This document shows positions 7,939 through 13,724 of a DNA stretch of 21,639 nt, in pieces. The DNA is from a virus: the IMG/VR virus record IMGVR_UViG_3300002161_000040, positions 1-21,639 of that record; one strand, given 5' to 3'. Under the pieces are notes generated by a model, which made no database searches, was not told the origin of the DNA, and worked only from the letters and a program-made list of their open reading frames with translations. Both the position numbers and the translations under genes were made by a program. Positions within the stretch are counted from its first letter, which is position 1, and each line of letters starts with the position of its first letter.

Positions 7939-8589
7939 TTAGGTAATGTTTGAGACAAAGCTCATTGTGACAATGGCTGATGGGACTGCTGGCCGTGTTG
8001 GGCTTGTTCCAGCAGCGTATTGCTCAATGGACACACCCGTGTCGGTTGGCCTCCACATTATCTCAACATAGTTGGTCGCATTTAAGCTGACAAAGTAATT
8101 CATGGCAGCAATGGTGTGATACGGGTCTCCAGCAGCTTTTCTAGGTGCAAAGCCAAATCTGCTGTTTGAGTTAGCTACATTTGTACCATTGACCCGAAAC
8201 CAGACATCCACATCCTGAGAAGAATTTGTCGTATTTGCAAACTGAATAGAAAACTGCAAGTTCCAGATTCCGGCATCGGCCACAGTGATCCTTGATCCAC
8301 TGGCAATAGTCACGCCATTGGCAAAGTCTGTGGTGTTGAATGTGACCGGATAGGCCGTGGTGGTGTTGGCAGCCACTTGGTCGGTCGAATCTTGGAAAGC
8401 CCCATGGGGGTTATTCATAAACCGACCGCCCCTTGGTCCAAACAAAGAACCAAGCACAAATGACAGTTTCTTAAAGTAAACAGTCAATGCGCCATTGTTT
8501 TCGTTGAAATGCCTGCGCTCATAGGTCTCGGTCGGATAACCGAGTCCTGGTGGAGCTGGATTCTCAAGTTGTTGTGTTTGGCTGGCCAT
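7939..8589 (-). CDS. C1q/jelly-roll-like virion protein, possible tail or capsid decoration (216 aa)
   Basis: Residues 19-45 (YPTETYERRHFNENNGALTVYFKKL) look like a phage anchoring segment. Residues ~75-215 have the beta-sandwich pattern of C1q/TNF-like phage domains: PVTFNTTDFANGVTIASGSRITVADAGIWNLQFSIQF, then DVDVWFRVNGTNVANS, then YFVSLNATNYVEIMWR and a terminal strand SAIVTMSFVSNIT. Such trimeric domains occur in phage fibres and head decorations and can bind carbohydrate; that role is inferred here. It precedes the gp10-like hub gene by 8 nt. The ATG has only a weak SD. There are no enzymatic residues. Confidence 0.65.
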   Translation of the reverse strand: MASQTQQLENPAPPGLGYPTETYERRHFNENNGALTVYFKKLSFVLGSLFGPRGGRFMNNPHGAFQDSTDQVAANTTTAYPVTFNTTDFANGVTIASGSRITVADAGIWNLQFSIQFANTTNSSQDVDVWFRVNGTNVANSNSRFGFAPRKAAGDPYHTIAAMNYFVSLNATNYVEIMWRPTDTGVSIEQYAAGTSPTRPAVPSAIVTMSFVSNIT

Positions 8590-8614
8590 GGTCTAATTTT
8601 GCCCTAAATGGGGC

Positions 8615-8758
8615 TTACTTGGCCATCAAGTACAGCCCCACATTTGAAAATGCGTAGCCTGCATAGACCACTGCCATGTGCGGGTTGCCTTTAAAGAGCT
8701 GCTCCCCAGCAATGTAGGCATAGATCGCGCCAGTCAGAATGATCAGCCAGGCGCTCAA
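8615..8758 (-). CDS. Small two-segment membrane protein with TTG start (47 aa)
   Basis: The frame from TTG (8758-8756) to TAA (8617-8615) gives 47 residues with two hydrophobic stretches. SAWLIILTGAIYAYIAG (2-18) and MAVVYAGYAFSNVGLYLM (28-45) are separated by a polar turn EQLFKGNPH. The TTG overlaps the TGA of the metallophosphoesterase gene in the 4-nt pattern TTGA, and a purine-rich GGGTGA lies just upstream. This coupling, plus the pattern typical of tiny phage membrane proteins (G-N-x-x-M-A-V-V-Y-x-x-Y-x-x-x-N-V-G), argues that it is real although it has no ATG at its start. The function is unknown; a membrane role near lysis or entry genes is possible. Confidence 0.75.
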   Translation of the reverse strand: MSAWLIILTGAIYAYIAGEQLFKGNPHMAVVYAGYAFSNVGLYLMAK

Positions 8759-9741
8759 AATTCACCCACATCGATGACCTCACCCCTAAATTCCACCATG
8801 TCTTCGTCAAATTTGTGGACCAGCTCTGGCCACAAAAGTGTCCCATTAAAGAAGTTCAGCACCGCAAAGCCTGATCGATGATTGGCTGGATTGATTTCGG
8901 CATAGGTAAATTGTGGGCCATCAGTCTCAGCCAAAGTGCCTGTATCTACTCCAAAACGATTGCCGTTATAGTCAGCAAATGGCGTGACCTTTAGGCTATG
9001 CAAGTGTCCAGTAACTATTGACACACCCGCATTGACAGTATTGTTGTGAGTGGCATGAACACCACCCTTGTATCGGTGCTTGATGATGCACTGCTCAGTG
9101 GGCCATACCGCCCAGCAAAACTCCCAATCTAGGAAGTGGTCTGTTAGCTTAAATCCCAATACTTCTTTAAATTGTGGTGCGTGTTGGGCCAGTCGGTTGC
9201 CAAATCTGACATCGTGATTGCCCCATGTCCACAGTAGCTTTACATTATGTCGGACAGACTTTGCAATCTCCTCTATTTCGTTAAGCGCACCCTGACAAGC
9301 CTTTAGTTCTTGAATGACAGTAGTCGCTGGTTGTTCAGTAACGTCATGGCGGCTTATAGACGCACCATCAAACGCATCTCCATTGCAGATCACCGCATGA
9401 GGCTTGAATTCTTGGATGGCCCACAGTAAGCCTTTAAAGGCCGTAGACCTTTGACCAGGTATGAAATGGGCGTCTGAGAAAACAATCACAGTGCCATCTA
9501 GCATTCCAAGTTCAACTTGCTTGAGTGGACTAAATGACTTGGGTTTATTTTTATCGTATTGCATACCACGCAAGTCACTTGCGTTAAGCACCATGTTGTA
9601 TTGTTTTTCAATCCACCTTCTGCGTAAATGAGCCGCCCTATTGTTTATTCCCAAATGTTTGGCTATTTTTGTGGCAGATTGAAGTTGACCCCACAGTTGG
9701 ATAAACTCCATATCACTGCAAGTTTCGTTATGAGCGCCCAT
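8755..9741 (-). CDS. HTH-metallophosphoesterase (calcineurin-like) protein (328 aa)
   Basis: The C-terminal ~245 residues contain the ordered metal-binding motifs of calcineurin-like phosphoesterases: SDAH (89-92), GDAFDG (121-126), GNHD (174-177), a His near GVHATH (227-232) and GHLH (245-248). All expected ligands are present, so a dimetal hydrolase acting on phosphodiesters or phosphomonoesters is likely. The substrate could be DNA, RNA, a nucleotide or a phosphorylated compound. The N-terminal ~50 residues (FIQLWGQLQSATKIAKHLGINNRAAHLRRRWIE, 13-45) look like a helix-turn-helix, pointing to nucleic acid. Its start overlaps the metallopeptidase gene by 14 nt and its end overlaps the small membrane protein by 4 nt. 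It is an unusual enzyme to find inside a late operon. Confidence 0.85.
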   Translation of the reverse strand: MGAHNETCSDMEFIQLWGQLQSATKIAKHLGINNRAAHLRRRWIEKQYNMVLNASDLRGMQYDKNKPKSFSPLKQVELGMLDGTVIVFSDAHFIPGQRSTAFKGLLWAIQEFKPHAVICNGDAFDGASISRHDVTEQPATTVIQELKACQGALNEIEEIAKSVRHNVKLLWTWGNHDVRFGNRLAQHAPQFKEVLGFKLTDHFLDWEFCWAVWPTEQCIIKHRYKGGVHATHNNTVNAGVSIVTGHLHSLKVTPFADYNGNRFGVDTGTLAETDGPQFTYAEINPANHRSGFAVLNFFNGTLLWPELVHKFDEDMVEFRGEVIDVGEF

Positions 9742-10102
9742 GAGAATCCTTAGAGAGTAATTTTTCTAGCAGATTGACCACCCTATGCTCTTGTGTCTCA
9801 ATCTCATCTTGAGATGACTTAGGGTCTTGAGCCACTGTCATAAGATCATGCAAAAAGACATGAAGCAATTCATGCAGGGCCGTCTGGTCTAAAGATTCTG
9901 GGGTGATCTTTTCAGCACCAAAGTCACCCAAACGATATGTGGCCAGTCTGGCCGCTTCATTAAATTCCACTGAAGCCATGGCATTCTTTGCAGGCTTCAA
10001 ACCCTTCTCAATGCGCCAGTCGCCAAGATTAAGCACTTGCTGCCACTTCCGCACACTTTGTGCAAAAAGCGCGGAGTCTTCTGGTGTGGGAATGTTTGAC
10101 AT
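9728..10102 (-). CDS. Putative HExxH zinc metallopeptidase (124 aa)
   Basis: Residues 77-81 are HELLH in a hydrophobic helix (TALHELLHVFLHDLM), giving two Zn-binding His and the catalytic Glu. A downstream helix (DEIETQEHRVVNLLEKLL, 99-116) contains Glu and His that could give the third ligand, as in short phage minimal metallopeptidases. The N-terminus has the WQQVLNLGDWRIE motif, reminiscent of SprT-like or other small phage peptidases. There is no signal peptide, so it acts in the cytoplasm or is packaged. Its SD is the same TAAGGTG-9-nt motif seen in the ejection genes, and it overlaps the metallophosphoesterase gene by 14 nt. The target could be capsid or scaffold processing or a host protein; neither is shown. 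Confidence 0.75.
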   Translation of the reverse strand: MSNIPTPEDSALFAQSVRKWQQVLNLGDWRIEKGLKPAKNAMASVEFNEAARLATYRLGDFGAEKITPESLDQTALHELLHVFLHDLMTVAQDPKSSQDEIETQEHRVVNLLEKLLSKDSHGRS

Positions 10103-10114
10103 ATCAACACCTTA
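10100..10114 (-). promoter_or_regulatory. Ribosome binding site TAAGGTG-N4-T-ATG (copy 4, not at a stop)
   Basis: This has the same TAAGGTG motif and 9-nt spacing as copies 1-3, but the TAA here is not the end of any open frame, since in-frame stops precede it closely. The sequence thus seems to be kept as an SD in its own right. Confidence 0.65.
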
Positions 10115-10137
10115 CATGACTTATATGTCAATTTAAT

Positions 10138-10731
10138 TTAAGTAAGCACTGAAAGTGCTTCATTTATATGCTTAATCCTATCATCTAAGCCAATAAAACC
10201 GCCATTGATCTTCTTGGTCATGGTCCGGTAGTCTTGACTATCCGCATACTGGTTGAGCTTGTGGGTGTCCCAAAACCATCCAGCAGTGAGCGCTGCATAC
10301 TGGGGCGTGGCCACCAGTTCGGGATTGGCCCAGAAGTCAACACCCAGGGCCTTGCCAGCGTGAAAATACGAACTAGCGCCAGTCAGCTGGATGCATCCTC
10401 GGCCAATAAAACGCCAGGCATCACCAGAAGCCTCATCCCTGTTGCCCATACGATTCGAGTAAACGACTGTGGCAATGAGCTTTGGATTTCGCTGGCAGGC
10501 TTGGGCCTTGGCCGCGTCAAAGCGCTTGGGCCATGTCTTCATCAGCCCGGCAGCAGAATATGACAGACCCTCTTTTAGCATTTTGAAATTTGCACACTCA
10601 TGGCTGCACTGGCCGATGAATGCAGCCTGGCGCAATGGCGTTGAAATGTCAAAGCGCTGGAAAGTTTCATTAAGCGCATCGACCCACTCTGGACCAATGT
10701 GCAGTTGTTGGAGCTGCTGACTATTGACCAT
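10138..10731 (-). CDS. Endolysin, glycoside hydrolase family 19 type (197 aa)
   Basis: This is a single-domain GH19 lysozyme/chitinase-like enzyme that cleaves the peptidoglycan glycan backbone. Key motifs are in order: GQCSHECANF (40-49, with catalytic Glu45), LKEGLSYSAAGLMKTWPKRF (52-71, with the second acid probably Glu54), VVYSNRMGNRDE (89-100), the family signature GRGCIQLTGASSYFHAG (110-126) and INGGFIGLDDR (175-185). The length is normal for a phage GH19 endolysin. There is no signal peptide or SAR-type N-terminal TM, so it needs a holin. It overlaps the i-spanin gene by 11 nt upstream. The downstream 35-nt gap is one of the few in the operon. Confidence 0.93.
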   Translation of the reverse strand: MVNSQQLQQLHIGPEWVDALNETFQRFDISTPLRQAAFIGQCSHECANFKMLKEGLSYSAAGLMKTWPKRFDAAKAQACQRNPKLIATVVYSNRMGNRDEASGDAWRFIGRGCIQLTGASSYFHAGKALGVDFWANPELVATPQYAALTAGWFWDTHKLNQYADSQDYRTMTKKINGGFIGLDDRIKHINEALSVLT

Positions 10732-11188
10732 TGACTAAAACCCTCATTTCGTTATAGGCGTTGATGCAGGCGTTGAGCTTGACAATGGCTTTGTCTCCAT
10801 CGGCTGCGATGTCGATAAGAGCTGCAATAGTCTGTCGCTCAAGTTCGCTTGCATCGGTGTTGCTATTTCCTGTGGCAATGGTGGCACTTGTGCTGGCTTG
10901 TGGACAACTTGGGGCTGGGAGGCGCAGCCGACCAGTGTGAGCAAGCTCATGCATAGCAGACTGTTTTTTCTTGACATCATCTTGGGCCTTTCTCAATTTC
11001 GTTTCTTGGTCTGACAATTTAGAAGTCATGTTTTTTTCAAGTTCACGGGCTTCATCATTCTTTTGGGCAATGGCCAGTTTCATGTCATTGTCCCTGTCTT
11101 CCCAGCCAAAGTGATAGCCACCTCGGTAAGAGCCAAACAAGGCAATGCAGATTGCCAATATCAAATATGGTATGGGTATGCCAAACAT
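10721..11188 (-). CDS. Rz: i-spanin, Rz-like inner-membrane protein (155 aa)
   Basis: There is a single N-terminal TM (PIPYLILAICIALFGSY, 5-21), then a periplasmic coiled coil rich in Lys, Glu and Gln (DNDMKLAIAQKNDEARELEKNMTSKLSDQETKLRKAQDDVKKKQ, ~33-76). The typical Rz tail follows (MHELAHTGRLRLPAPSCP, 78-95) and a helical end. With the o-spanin it spans the periplasm and disrupts the outer membrane after endolysin action. Its ATG shares one base with the stop of the 169-aa gene (TAATG). A complete o-spanin frame lies inside it, which is strong support for both genes. The Rz-type name is by architecture, not a homology search. Confidence 0.88.
   Translation of the reverse strand: MFGIPIPYLILAICIALFGSYRGGYHFGWEDRDNDMKLAIAQKNDEARELEKNMTSKLSDQETKLRKAQDDVKKKQSAMHELAHTGRLRLPAPSCPQASTSATIATGNSNTDASELERQTIAALIDIAADGDKAIVKLNACINAYNEMRVLVNGQ
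10744..10980 (-). CDS. Rz1: o-spanin, Rz1-like outer-membrane lipoprotein nested in the Rz gene (78 aa)
   Basis: This gene is wholly embedded, in another frame, within the i-spanin gene, as in lambda-like Rz/Rz1. The N-terminus MMSRKNSLLCMSLLTLVGCASQ is a lipoprotein signal with the lipobox LVGC and acylated Cys19. The mature protein is about 60 residues, rich in Pro, Ser, Thr and Gln (VVHKPAQVPPLPQ), as o-spanins usually are. It starts at tandem ATG codons. It should be sorted to the outer membrane (residue +2 is Ala, not Asp) and pair with the i-spanin coiled coil. Although it is a shadow frame by position, the lipobox at the right distance makes it convincing. Confidence 0.88.
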   Translation of the reverse strand: MMSRKNSLLCMSLLTLVGCASQPQVVHKPAQVPPLPQEIATPMQANLSDRLLQLLSTSQPMETKPLSSSTPASTPITK

Positions 11189-11697
11189 TATTCTGACTCC
11201 TGTCTGGCCTGCGCCAGCTGTTCGCGCTCATGGTCATCCTCAAGATGGTCCGGTGGCGTGTCTGGTGGTGGACCAGGTGTCCAAGACTCATCAAGCTCTG
11301 GATTGGTCCACTTGGGCATTGCACCAAACGGCTGGTTGGGGATGCCATTGGTGGTGGCATTAAAGCCGTGATTGTTGCTGTAACCATATTGGCCATAACC
11401 GCCCATTGGCTGACCAGGGCATTGCCCCATCTGCATGGGTGGTGGCTGCTGCCTAGAAGTCATTGCCCGTTTACCGATAACACCACCAATACCGCCCACA
11501 ATCAATAGAACGATATCGTTCAGCATCTTGGTATATGCCTGGTCAATCGGGGCCATGCTCTTAATTGGCTGGGTGACAAAAGTCACTGAGTACAAAAGAG
11601 AAATCACGATAAAGAAAAGAATCAGGGTGACAGCAAGCACCACAATGCTCCAGACCCTGACTTCAATTTCTTCAGTTGTTAGGTTTAACTTCTTCAA
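11188..11697 (-). CDS. Two-TM membrane protein with Gly/Pro/Gln-rich tail, holin candidate (169 aa)
   Basis: Two hydrophobic segments, VWSIVVLAVTLILFFIVISLLYSVTFV (15-41) and MLNDIVLLIVGGIGGVIG (58-75), are followed by a long soluble tail rich in Gln, Pro, Gly, Met and Tyr (QQPPPMQMGQ..., GGYGQYGYSNN). The tail ends in an acidic, charged helix (PPDHLEDDHEREQLAQARQESE). Two TMs directly upstream of spanins and endolysin make it a holin candidate, but the long low-complexity tail is unlike a classical holin and no family is certain. The TTG start is chosen because GGAG lies 7 nt upstream (11705-11708). It overlaps the lipoprotein gene by 26 nt and ends sharing a base with the Rz start. Confidence 0.65.
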   Translation of the reverse strand: MKKLNLTTEEIEVRVWSIVVLAVTLILFFIVISLLYSVTFVTQPIKSMAPIDQAYTKMLNDIVLLIVGGIGGVIGKRAMTSRQQPPPMQMGQCPGQPMGGYGQYGYSNNHGFNATTNGIPNQPFGAMPKWTNPELDESWTPGPPPDTPPDHLEDDHEREQLAQARQESE

Positions 11698-11863
11698 CTT
11701 TTTTCTCCAAGATTGGTGCGACTAAATACTCTGGACAAGTCTGAGTAAATAGGCATCTAGGTTTCTGACAATCTGTCGCATGAAAATTATCGGGATTCTG
11801 GCACTTATATCGATAATTTTCTTCGCAGCCAGTTAACAGCAAAAGAAGCAATAAATATCTCAT
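11672..11863 (-). CDS. Small Cys-rich lipoprotein (63 aa)
   Basis: The signal peptide is very short and almost all Leu (MRYLLLLLLL), followed by the lipobox LTGC, so Cys13 should be acylated after cleavage. The mature part has four further Cys (21, 32, 37, 43) in ENYRYKCQNPDNF....CQKPRC...QTCPEYL, which could form disulfides in the periplasm or on a membrane surface. The C-terminus is charged (LEKKVEEVKP). I recognise this general Y-R-Y-x-C-Q-N-P pattern from small phage lipoproteins but know no function; superinfection exclusion or envelope modification are possibilities. It follows Glu at +2, not Asp. Its ATG overlaps the preceding stop (ATGA). Confidence 0.8.
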   Translation of the reverse strand: MRYLLLLLLLTGCEENYRYKCQNPDNFHATDCQKPRCLFTQTCPEYLVAPILEKKVEEVKPNN

Positions 11864-12015
11864 TTGCCTAAACCAACCTTTCCAAGTAGAAGATTAACAA
11901 TTCTGTCAGACAGATCATCAGGTAAGAATTTCATAAACCCCAAGAAATAAAGCGCCACACACCCGTAAACGAATATCTTGAGGCATAGGTCAAAGGTCTT
12001 TTGATACTCATTCAC
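11860..12015 (-). CDS. Small single-TM protein with GTG start (51 aa)
   Basis: The sequence has a short polar N-terminus (VNEYQKTFD, the GTG read as Met), one TM segment (LCLKIFVYGCVALYFLGFMKF) and a C-terminal amphipathic part (LPDDLSDRIVNLLLGKVGLGK). A longer frame opens with TTG at 12042. I chose the GTG at 12015 because AGAAGG sits 8 nt before it and because it gives a 4-nt GTGA overlap with the upstream stop, the arrangement used throughout this cluster. The stop in turn overlaps the lipoprotein start (ATGA). Function unknown; with its neighbours it forms a set of co-translated envelope proteins. Confidence 0.75.
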   Translation of the reverse strand: MNEYQKTFDLCLKIFVYGCVALYFLGFMKFLPDDLSDRIVNLLLGKVGLGK

Positions 12016-12509
12016 CGACCACACCTTCTGGTAGCTGCGCAAAATTCCATCAATTCATTCACACCGACAAACACCAAAAACAAGACAAAGCAGACTCCAC
12101 CAATTGCCAGGCCAATCTCTAATTGTTCTTGCTCTTTCTCTTTGGCTGCTTTCTCTGCCTTCTTTAACGCACTTATTTCTTTGGCATCAGCAAGGTCCAT
12201 CTCGGCCTGCCTGGCTTTAATCTTGTTCCAGACATCGATCTTGCCTGTCTGCATGAAAAGCATTTTCAGCTCTTCCTCAAATGCTCTGGCCTGCTCCAGT
12301 GCCATCTCGATCTGGAGGGCCGTTCCCATGTTGCTGCCTTTGCCAGACTGCTTGGCTTGGAGCATGGCCTTGGTGGCAGTTGACTTGGCATCGAAAAGTT
12401 TGCCAATCATGGGCGCAAGTGAGCCTAAGTCATTGGCAACATTTGCTGCCTTCTTGACCATGCTAATGGCGCTTTGTATTCCTGCTAGGGCCGTGATTGG
12501 ATCGATCAT
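12012..12509 (-). CDS. Coiled-coil membrane protein (165 aa)
   Basis: The N-terminus MIDPITALAGIQSAISMVKK is typical of small phage proteins in this context. A long helical, Ala/Lys/Glu-rich region follows (EQARAFEEELKMLF....AKEISALKKAEKAAKEKEQEQLE, residues ~70-130), then one TM (IGLAIGGVCFVLFLVFVGVNEL, ~131-152) and a short basic tail (AATRRCGR). I use Met at 12509, not an upstream in-frame ATG (12533), because GGGAGAAG lies 5 nt before it and it overlaps the preceding stop as ATGA. The protein is probably a cytoplasmic coiled coil anchored at the C-terminus. Function unknown; a virion or envelope role is possible. Confidence 0.75.
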   Translation of the reverse strand: MIDPITALAGIQSAISMVKKAANVANDLGSLAPMIGKLFDAKSTATKAMLQAKQSGKGSNMGTALQIEMALEQARAFEEELKMLFMQTGKIDVWNKIKARQAEMDLADAKEISALKKAEKAAKEKEQEQLEIGLAIGGVCFVLFLVFVGVNELMEFCAATRRCGR

Positions 12510-12625
12510 TTTCTCTTCTCCCACTTGAGACAAACAACCTTCCGATTGTAGACATCACCAGTCCATGTCCACCTGGTGCATCGATATTCTGTGGTTGCTG
12601 CTAATAGGACCAGAGCATAGATCAT
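12506..12625 (-). CDS. Tiny protein with N-terminal hydrophobic segment and two Cys (39 aa)
   Basis: The first ~11 residues are hydrophobic (MIYALVLLAA). A compact, aromatic, Cys-containing part follows: TEYRCTRWTWTGDVYNRKVVCLKW (12-35). Cys16 and Cys32 are 16 apart and could pair if exported. The WTWTGDVYNRKVVCLKW segment looks like a small beta-hairpin and is too well formed for a chance frame. I recall similar tiny phage proteins in this gene string. The ATG at 12625 is chosen because it overlaps the TGA of the 30-aa gene as ATGA, and the stop overlaps the next ATG the same way. SD is weak (GTGG), consistent with translational coupling. Function unknown. Confidence 0.75.
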   Translation of the reverse strand: MIYALVLLAATTEYRCTRWTWTGDVYNRKVVCLKWEKRK

Positions 12626-12714
12626 GGCCACATCAAAACAATGACAAAACTGCACCAAATTACAAATGCAGTAATGCAGACCGCAGCAATGATTGCCACG
12701 GCCCAGTCTTTCAT
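12622..12714 (-). CDS. Micro membrane protein (30 aa)
   Basis: ATG (12714-12712) to TGA (12624-12622) gives a protein that is nearly all one TM helix: MKDWAVAIIAAVCITAFVIW, then a second half CSFVIVLMWP. It is below normal gene-calling limits. Support comes from its position: the ATG overlaps the TGA of the 75-aa gene in an ATGA quartet, its TGA overlaps the next gene in a second ATGA, and the composition is coherently hydrophobic. The upstream sequence is A-rich (TTAAAAA) with no strong SD, so re-initiation is likely. Function unknown; small pinholin-like or regulatory membrane peptides are possible but unproven. Confidence 0.7.
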   Translation of the reverse strand: MKDWAVAIIAAVCITAFVIWCSFVIVLMWP

Positions 12715-12938
12715 TTTTTAATCCAAGTCTGCCAAATAGCACCAGCAGCCATGATCAATCCACCCACCCACAGAATAGGCTTGGCAGCAGAGGCTATCCA
12801 GCCAAGCACTTTAAAAGCCCCGTCAAGAGCCTTTAAAGCCTCCACAAGACCACTTGTGTTCTTGTCTATGGAATCTACTTTAGCTTCAACTGCAATCAGT
12901 CGCTCGTAGATTTGTTCGTGGGTGACTTCTTGTGGCAT
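12711..12938 (-). CDS. Coiled-coil plus TM protein, XhlA/holin-like (75 aa)
   Basis: The N-terminal half is amphipathic coiled coil (HEQIYERLIAVEAKVDSIDKNTSGLVEALKALDG, 7-40). The C-terminal half is hydrophobic (AFKVLGWIASAAKPILWVGGLIMAAGAIWQTW, 41-72) with a Lys-Lys end. This layout, a short helix-rich N-domain plus one C-terminal TM, resembles XhlA-type haemolysin/holin accessory proteins, so it is a candidate for the lysis holin or its partner. The assignment is by architecture. It starts directly after the TAA of the kinase gene (TAAATG) and ends in ATGA overlapping the micro membrane protein. It begins the run of small envelope genes that reaches the spanins. Confidence 0.7.
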   Translation of the reverse strand: MPQEVTHEQIYERLIAVEAKVDSIDKNTSGLVEALKALDGAFKVLGWIASAAKPILWVGGLIMAAGAIWQTWIKK

Positions 12939-13724
12939 TTAAACACCCATTTGTTTTCTTATCTTGGTTGCTGAAATGGCGTGTGTTGCATCATCAAAAG
13001 ATTCTTGTTCAATCTTGTATCCAACATCACGCCCATAGGTGATGTTAACAATATTTGGGACAAGTTGTATCTCATACTGGCCTTGATACAAAGGGTCTAA
13101 ATCACGTTTGATAAAGTCTTTGACCTGATTGGCCGCAAACGGGTTTGAGCCGTTCCAGCCCTGGCAGTCTCTGATCTGGATGACCACCTGACCCGTCTTG
13201 GCCAATGATCTCTCAAACAGCTTTCGATGGCCTTCATGCCATGGCTGCCATCTGCCCAACATCTGGACAGTTTCTTTCTGCCAATCAAAGACAGGGCGAG
13301 GGCGTTCATCCAAGATGTGGGCAGCAATGAACTCACCCCACTTTTCAGCCTTCTGCTCAGTAATCCTAAAGTCATACTGCTCTGGCGCAACAAACACCTT
13401 GTTGGTGTCTTCAAATCGGCCTTGATTGATCGTGTCTACCCAGACAGTCCAGTCAGCCTTAAAGTTGTTGCGCATCTCAACCAGCGGGGCAACAAAGTCG
13501 CAGATCACATAATCCACATCGAAGCTGTCAGCAAGATCACGCATCCGCAGACTTTGGCGAATACGGCCTTCATGGGAGAAATCCCAATCATTGTATTTCT
13601 TACGCACATCATCAGCGTTCAGCCACATGACTGTTTTATGGTTGTTTTGCAGATGCTCAAGAATATGCTGCGCAAGGTAAGTTTTACCAGCACCAGGCAA
13701 CCCCATGATTAGAATTCTTTTCAT
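12939..13724 (-). CDS. APS kinase-like domain fused to a nucleotidyltransferase domain (261 aa)
   Basis: N-terminal domain (1-145): Walker A GLPGAGKT (8-15), WLNADDVRKKYNDWDFSHEGRIRQSLRMRDLA (34-65) and CDFVAPLVEMRNNF (75-88), then VWVDT (94-98). The order and residues match adenylylsulfate kinases (D-x-x-R after the P-loop, S-P-x-x-x-R-x-like segment), which make PAPS from APS and ATP. C-terminal domain (~152-261): GRWQPWHEGH (157-166) has the HxGH-type signature, and ISATKIR (250-256) matches the ISxTxIR end motif of NadM/NMNAT-like nucleotidyltransferases. It could be an ATP-sulfurylase-like or adenylyl/cytidylyltransferase activity. The closest motif style is NMNAT, not canonical ATP sulfurylase, so the second reaction is open. 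It is coupled by ATGA to the sulfotransferase gene, which supports a sulfation role. Confidence 0.8.
   Translation of the reverse strand: MKRILIMGLPGAGKTYLAQHILEHLQNNHKTVMWLNADDVRKKYNDWDFSHEGRIRQSLRMRDLADSFDVDYVICDFVAPLVEMRNNFKADWTVWVDTINQGRFEDTNKVFVAPEQYDFRITEQKAEKWGEFIAAHILDERPRPVFDWQKETVQMLGRWQPWHEGHRKLFERSLAKTGQVVIQIRDCQGWNGSNPFAANQVKDFIKRDLDPLYQGQYEIQLVPNIVNITYGRDVGYKIEQESFDDATHAISATKIRKQMGV

Noticed and set aside
8590-8614. Short hairpin GCCC-N6-GGGC between the small membrane gene and the C1q-like gene
   Set aside because: Only a 4-bp stem and no U-tract; insufficient for a terminator call.
10103-10137. Possible sigma70 promoter (TTGACA at 10131-10126) in the AT-rich gap
   Set aside because: At 17-nt spacing the -10 would be GTTGAT, a poor match, and it overlaps the SD; TATAAG nearby has no good -35.
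12016-12042. TTG start at 12042 for the 51-aa membrane protein
   Set aside because: No SD there; GTG at 12015 has AGAAGG upstream and a GTGA overlap.
12001-12528. Long plus-strand open frame (175 codons) opposite the coiled-coil membrane gene
   Set aside because: It is antisense to a gene supported by SD and ATGA overlaps; its Ser/Ala/Leu composition follows from the complement of Ala/Lys/Glu codons and it has no SD or domain.
13227-13712. Plus-strand open frame (161 codons) opposite the APS-kinase-like gene
   Set aside because: The minus-strand gene has clear motifs across the same bases; the plus frame shows no domain and no upstream signal.
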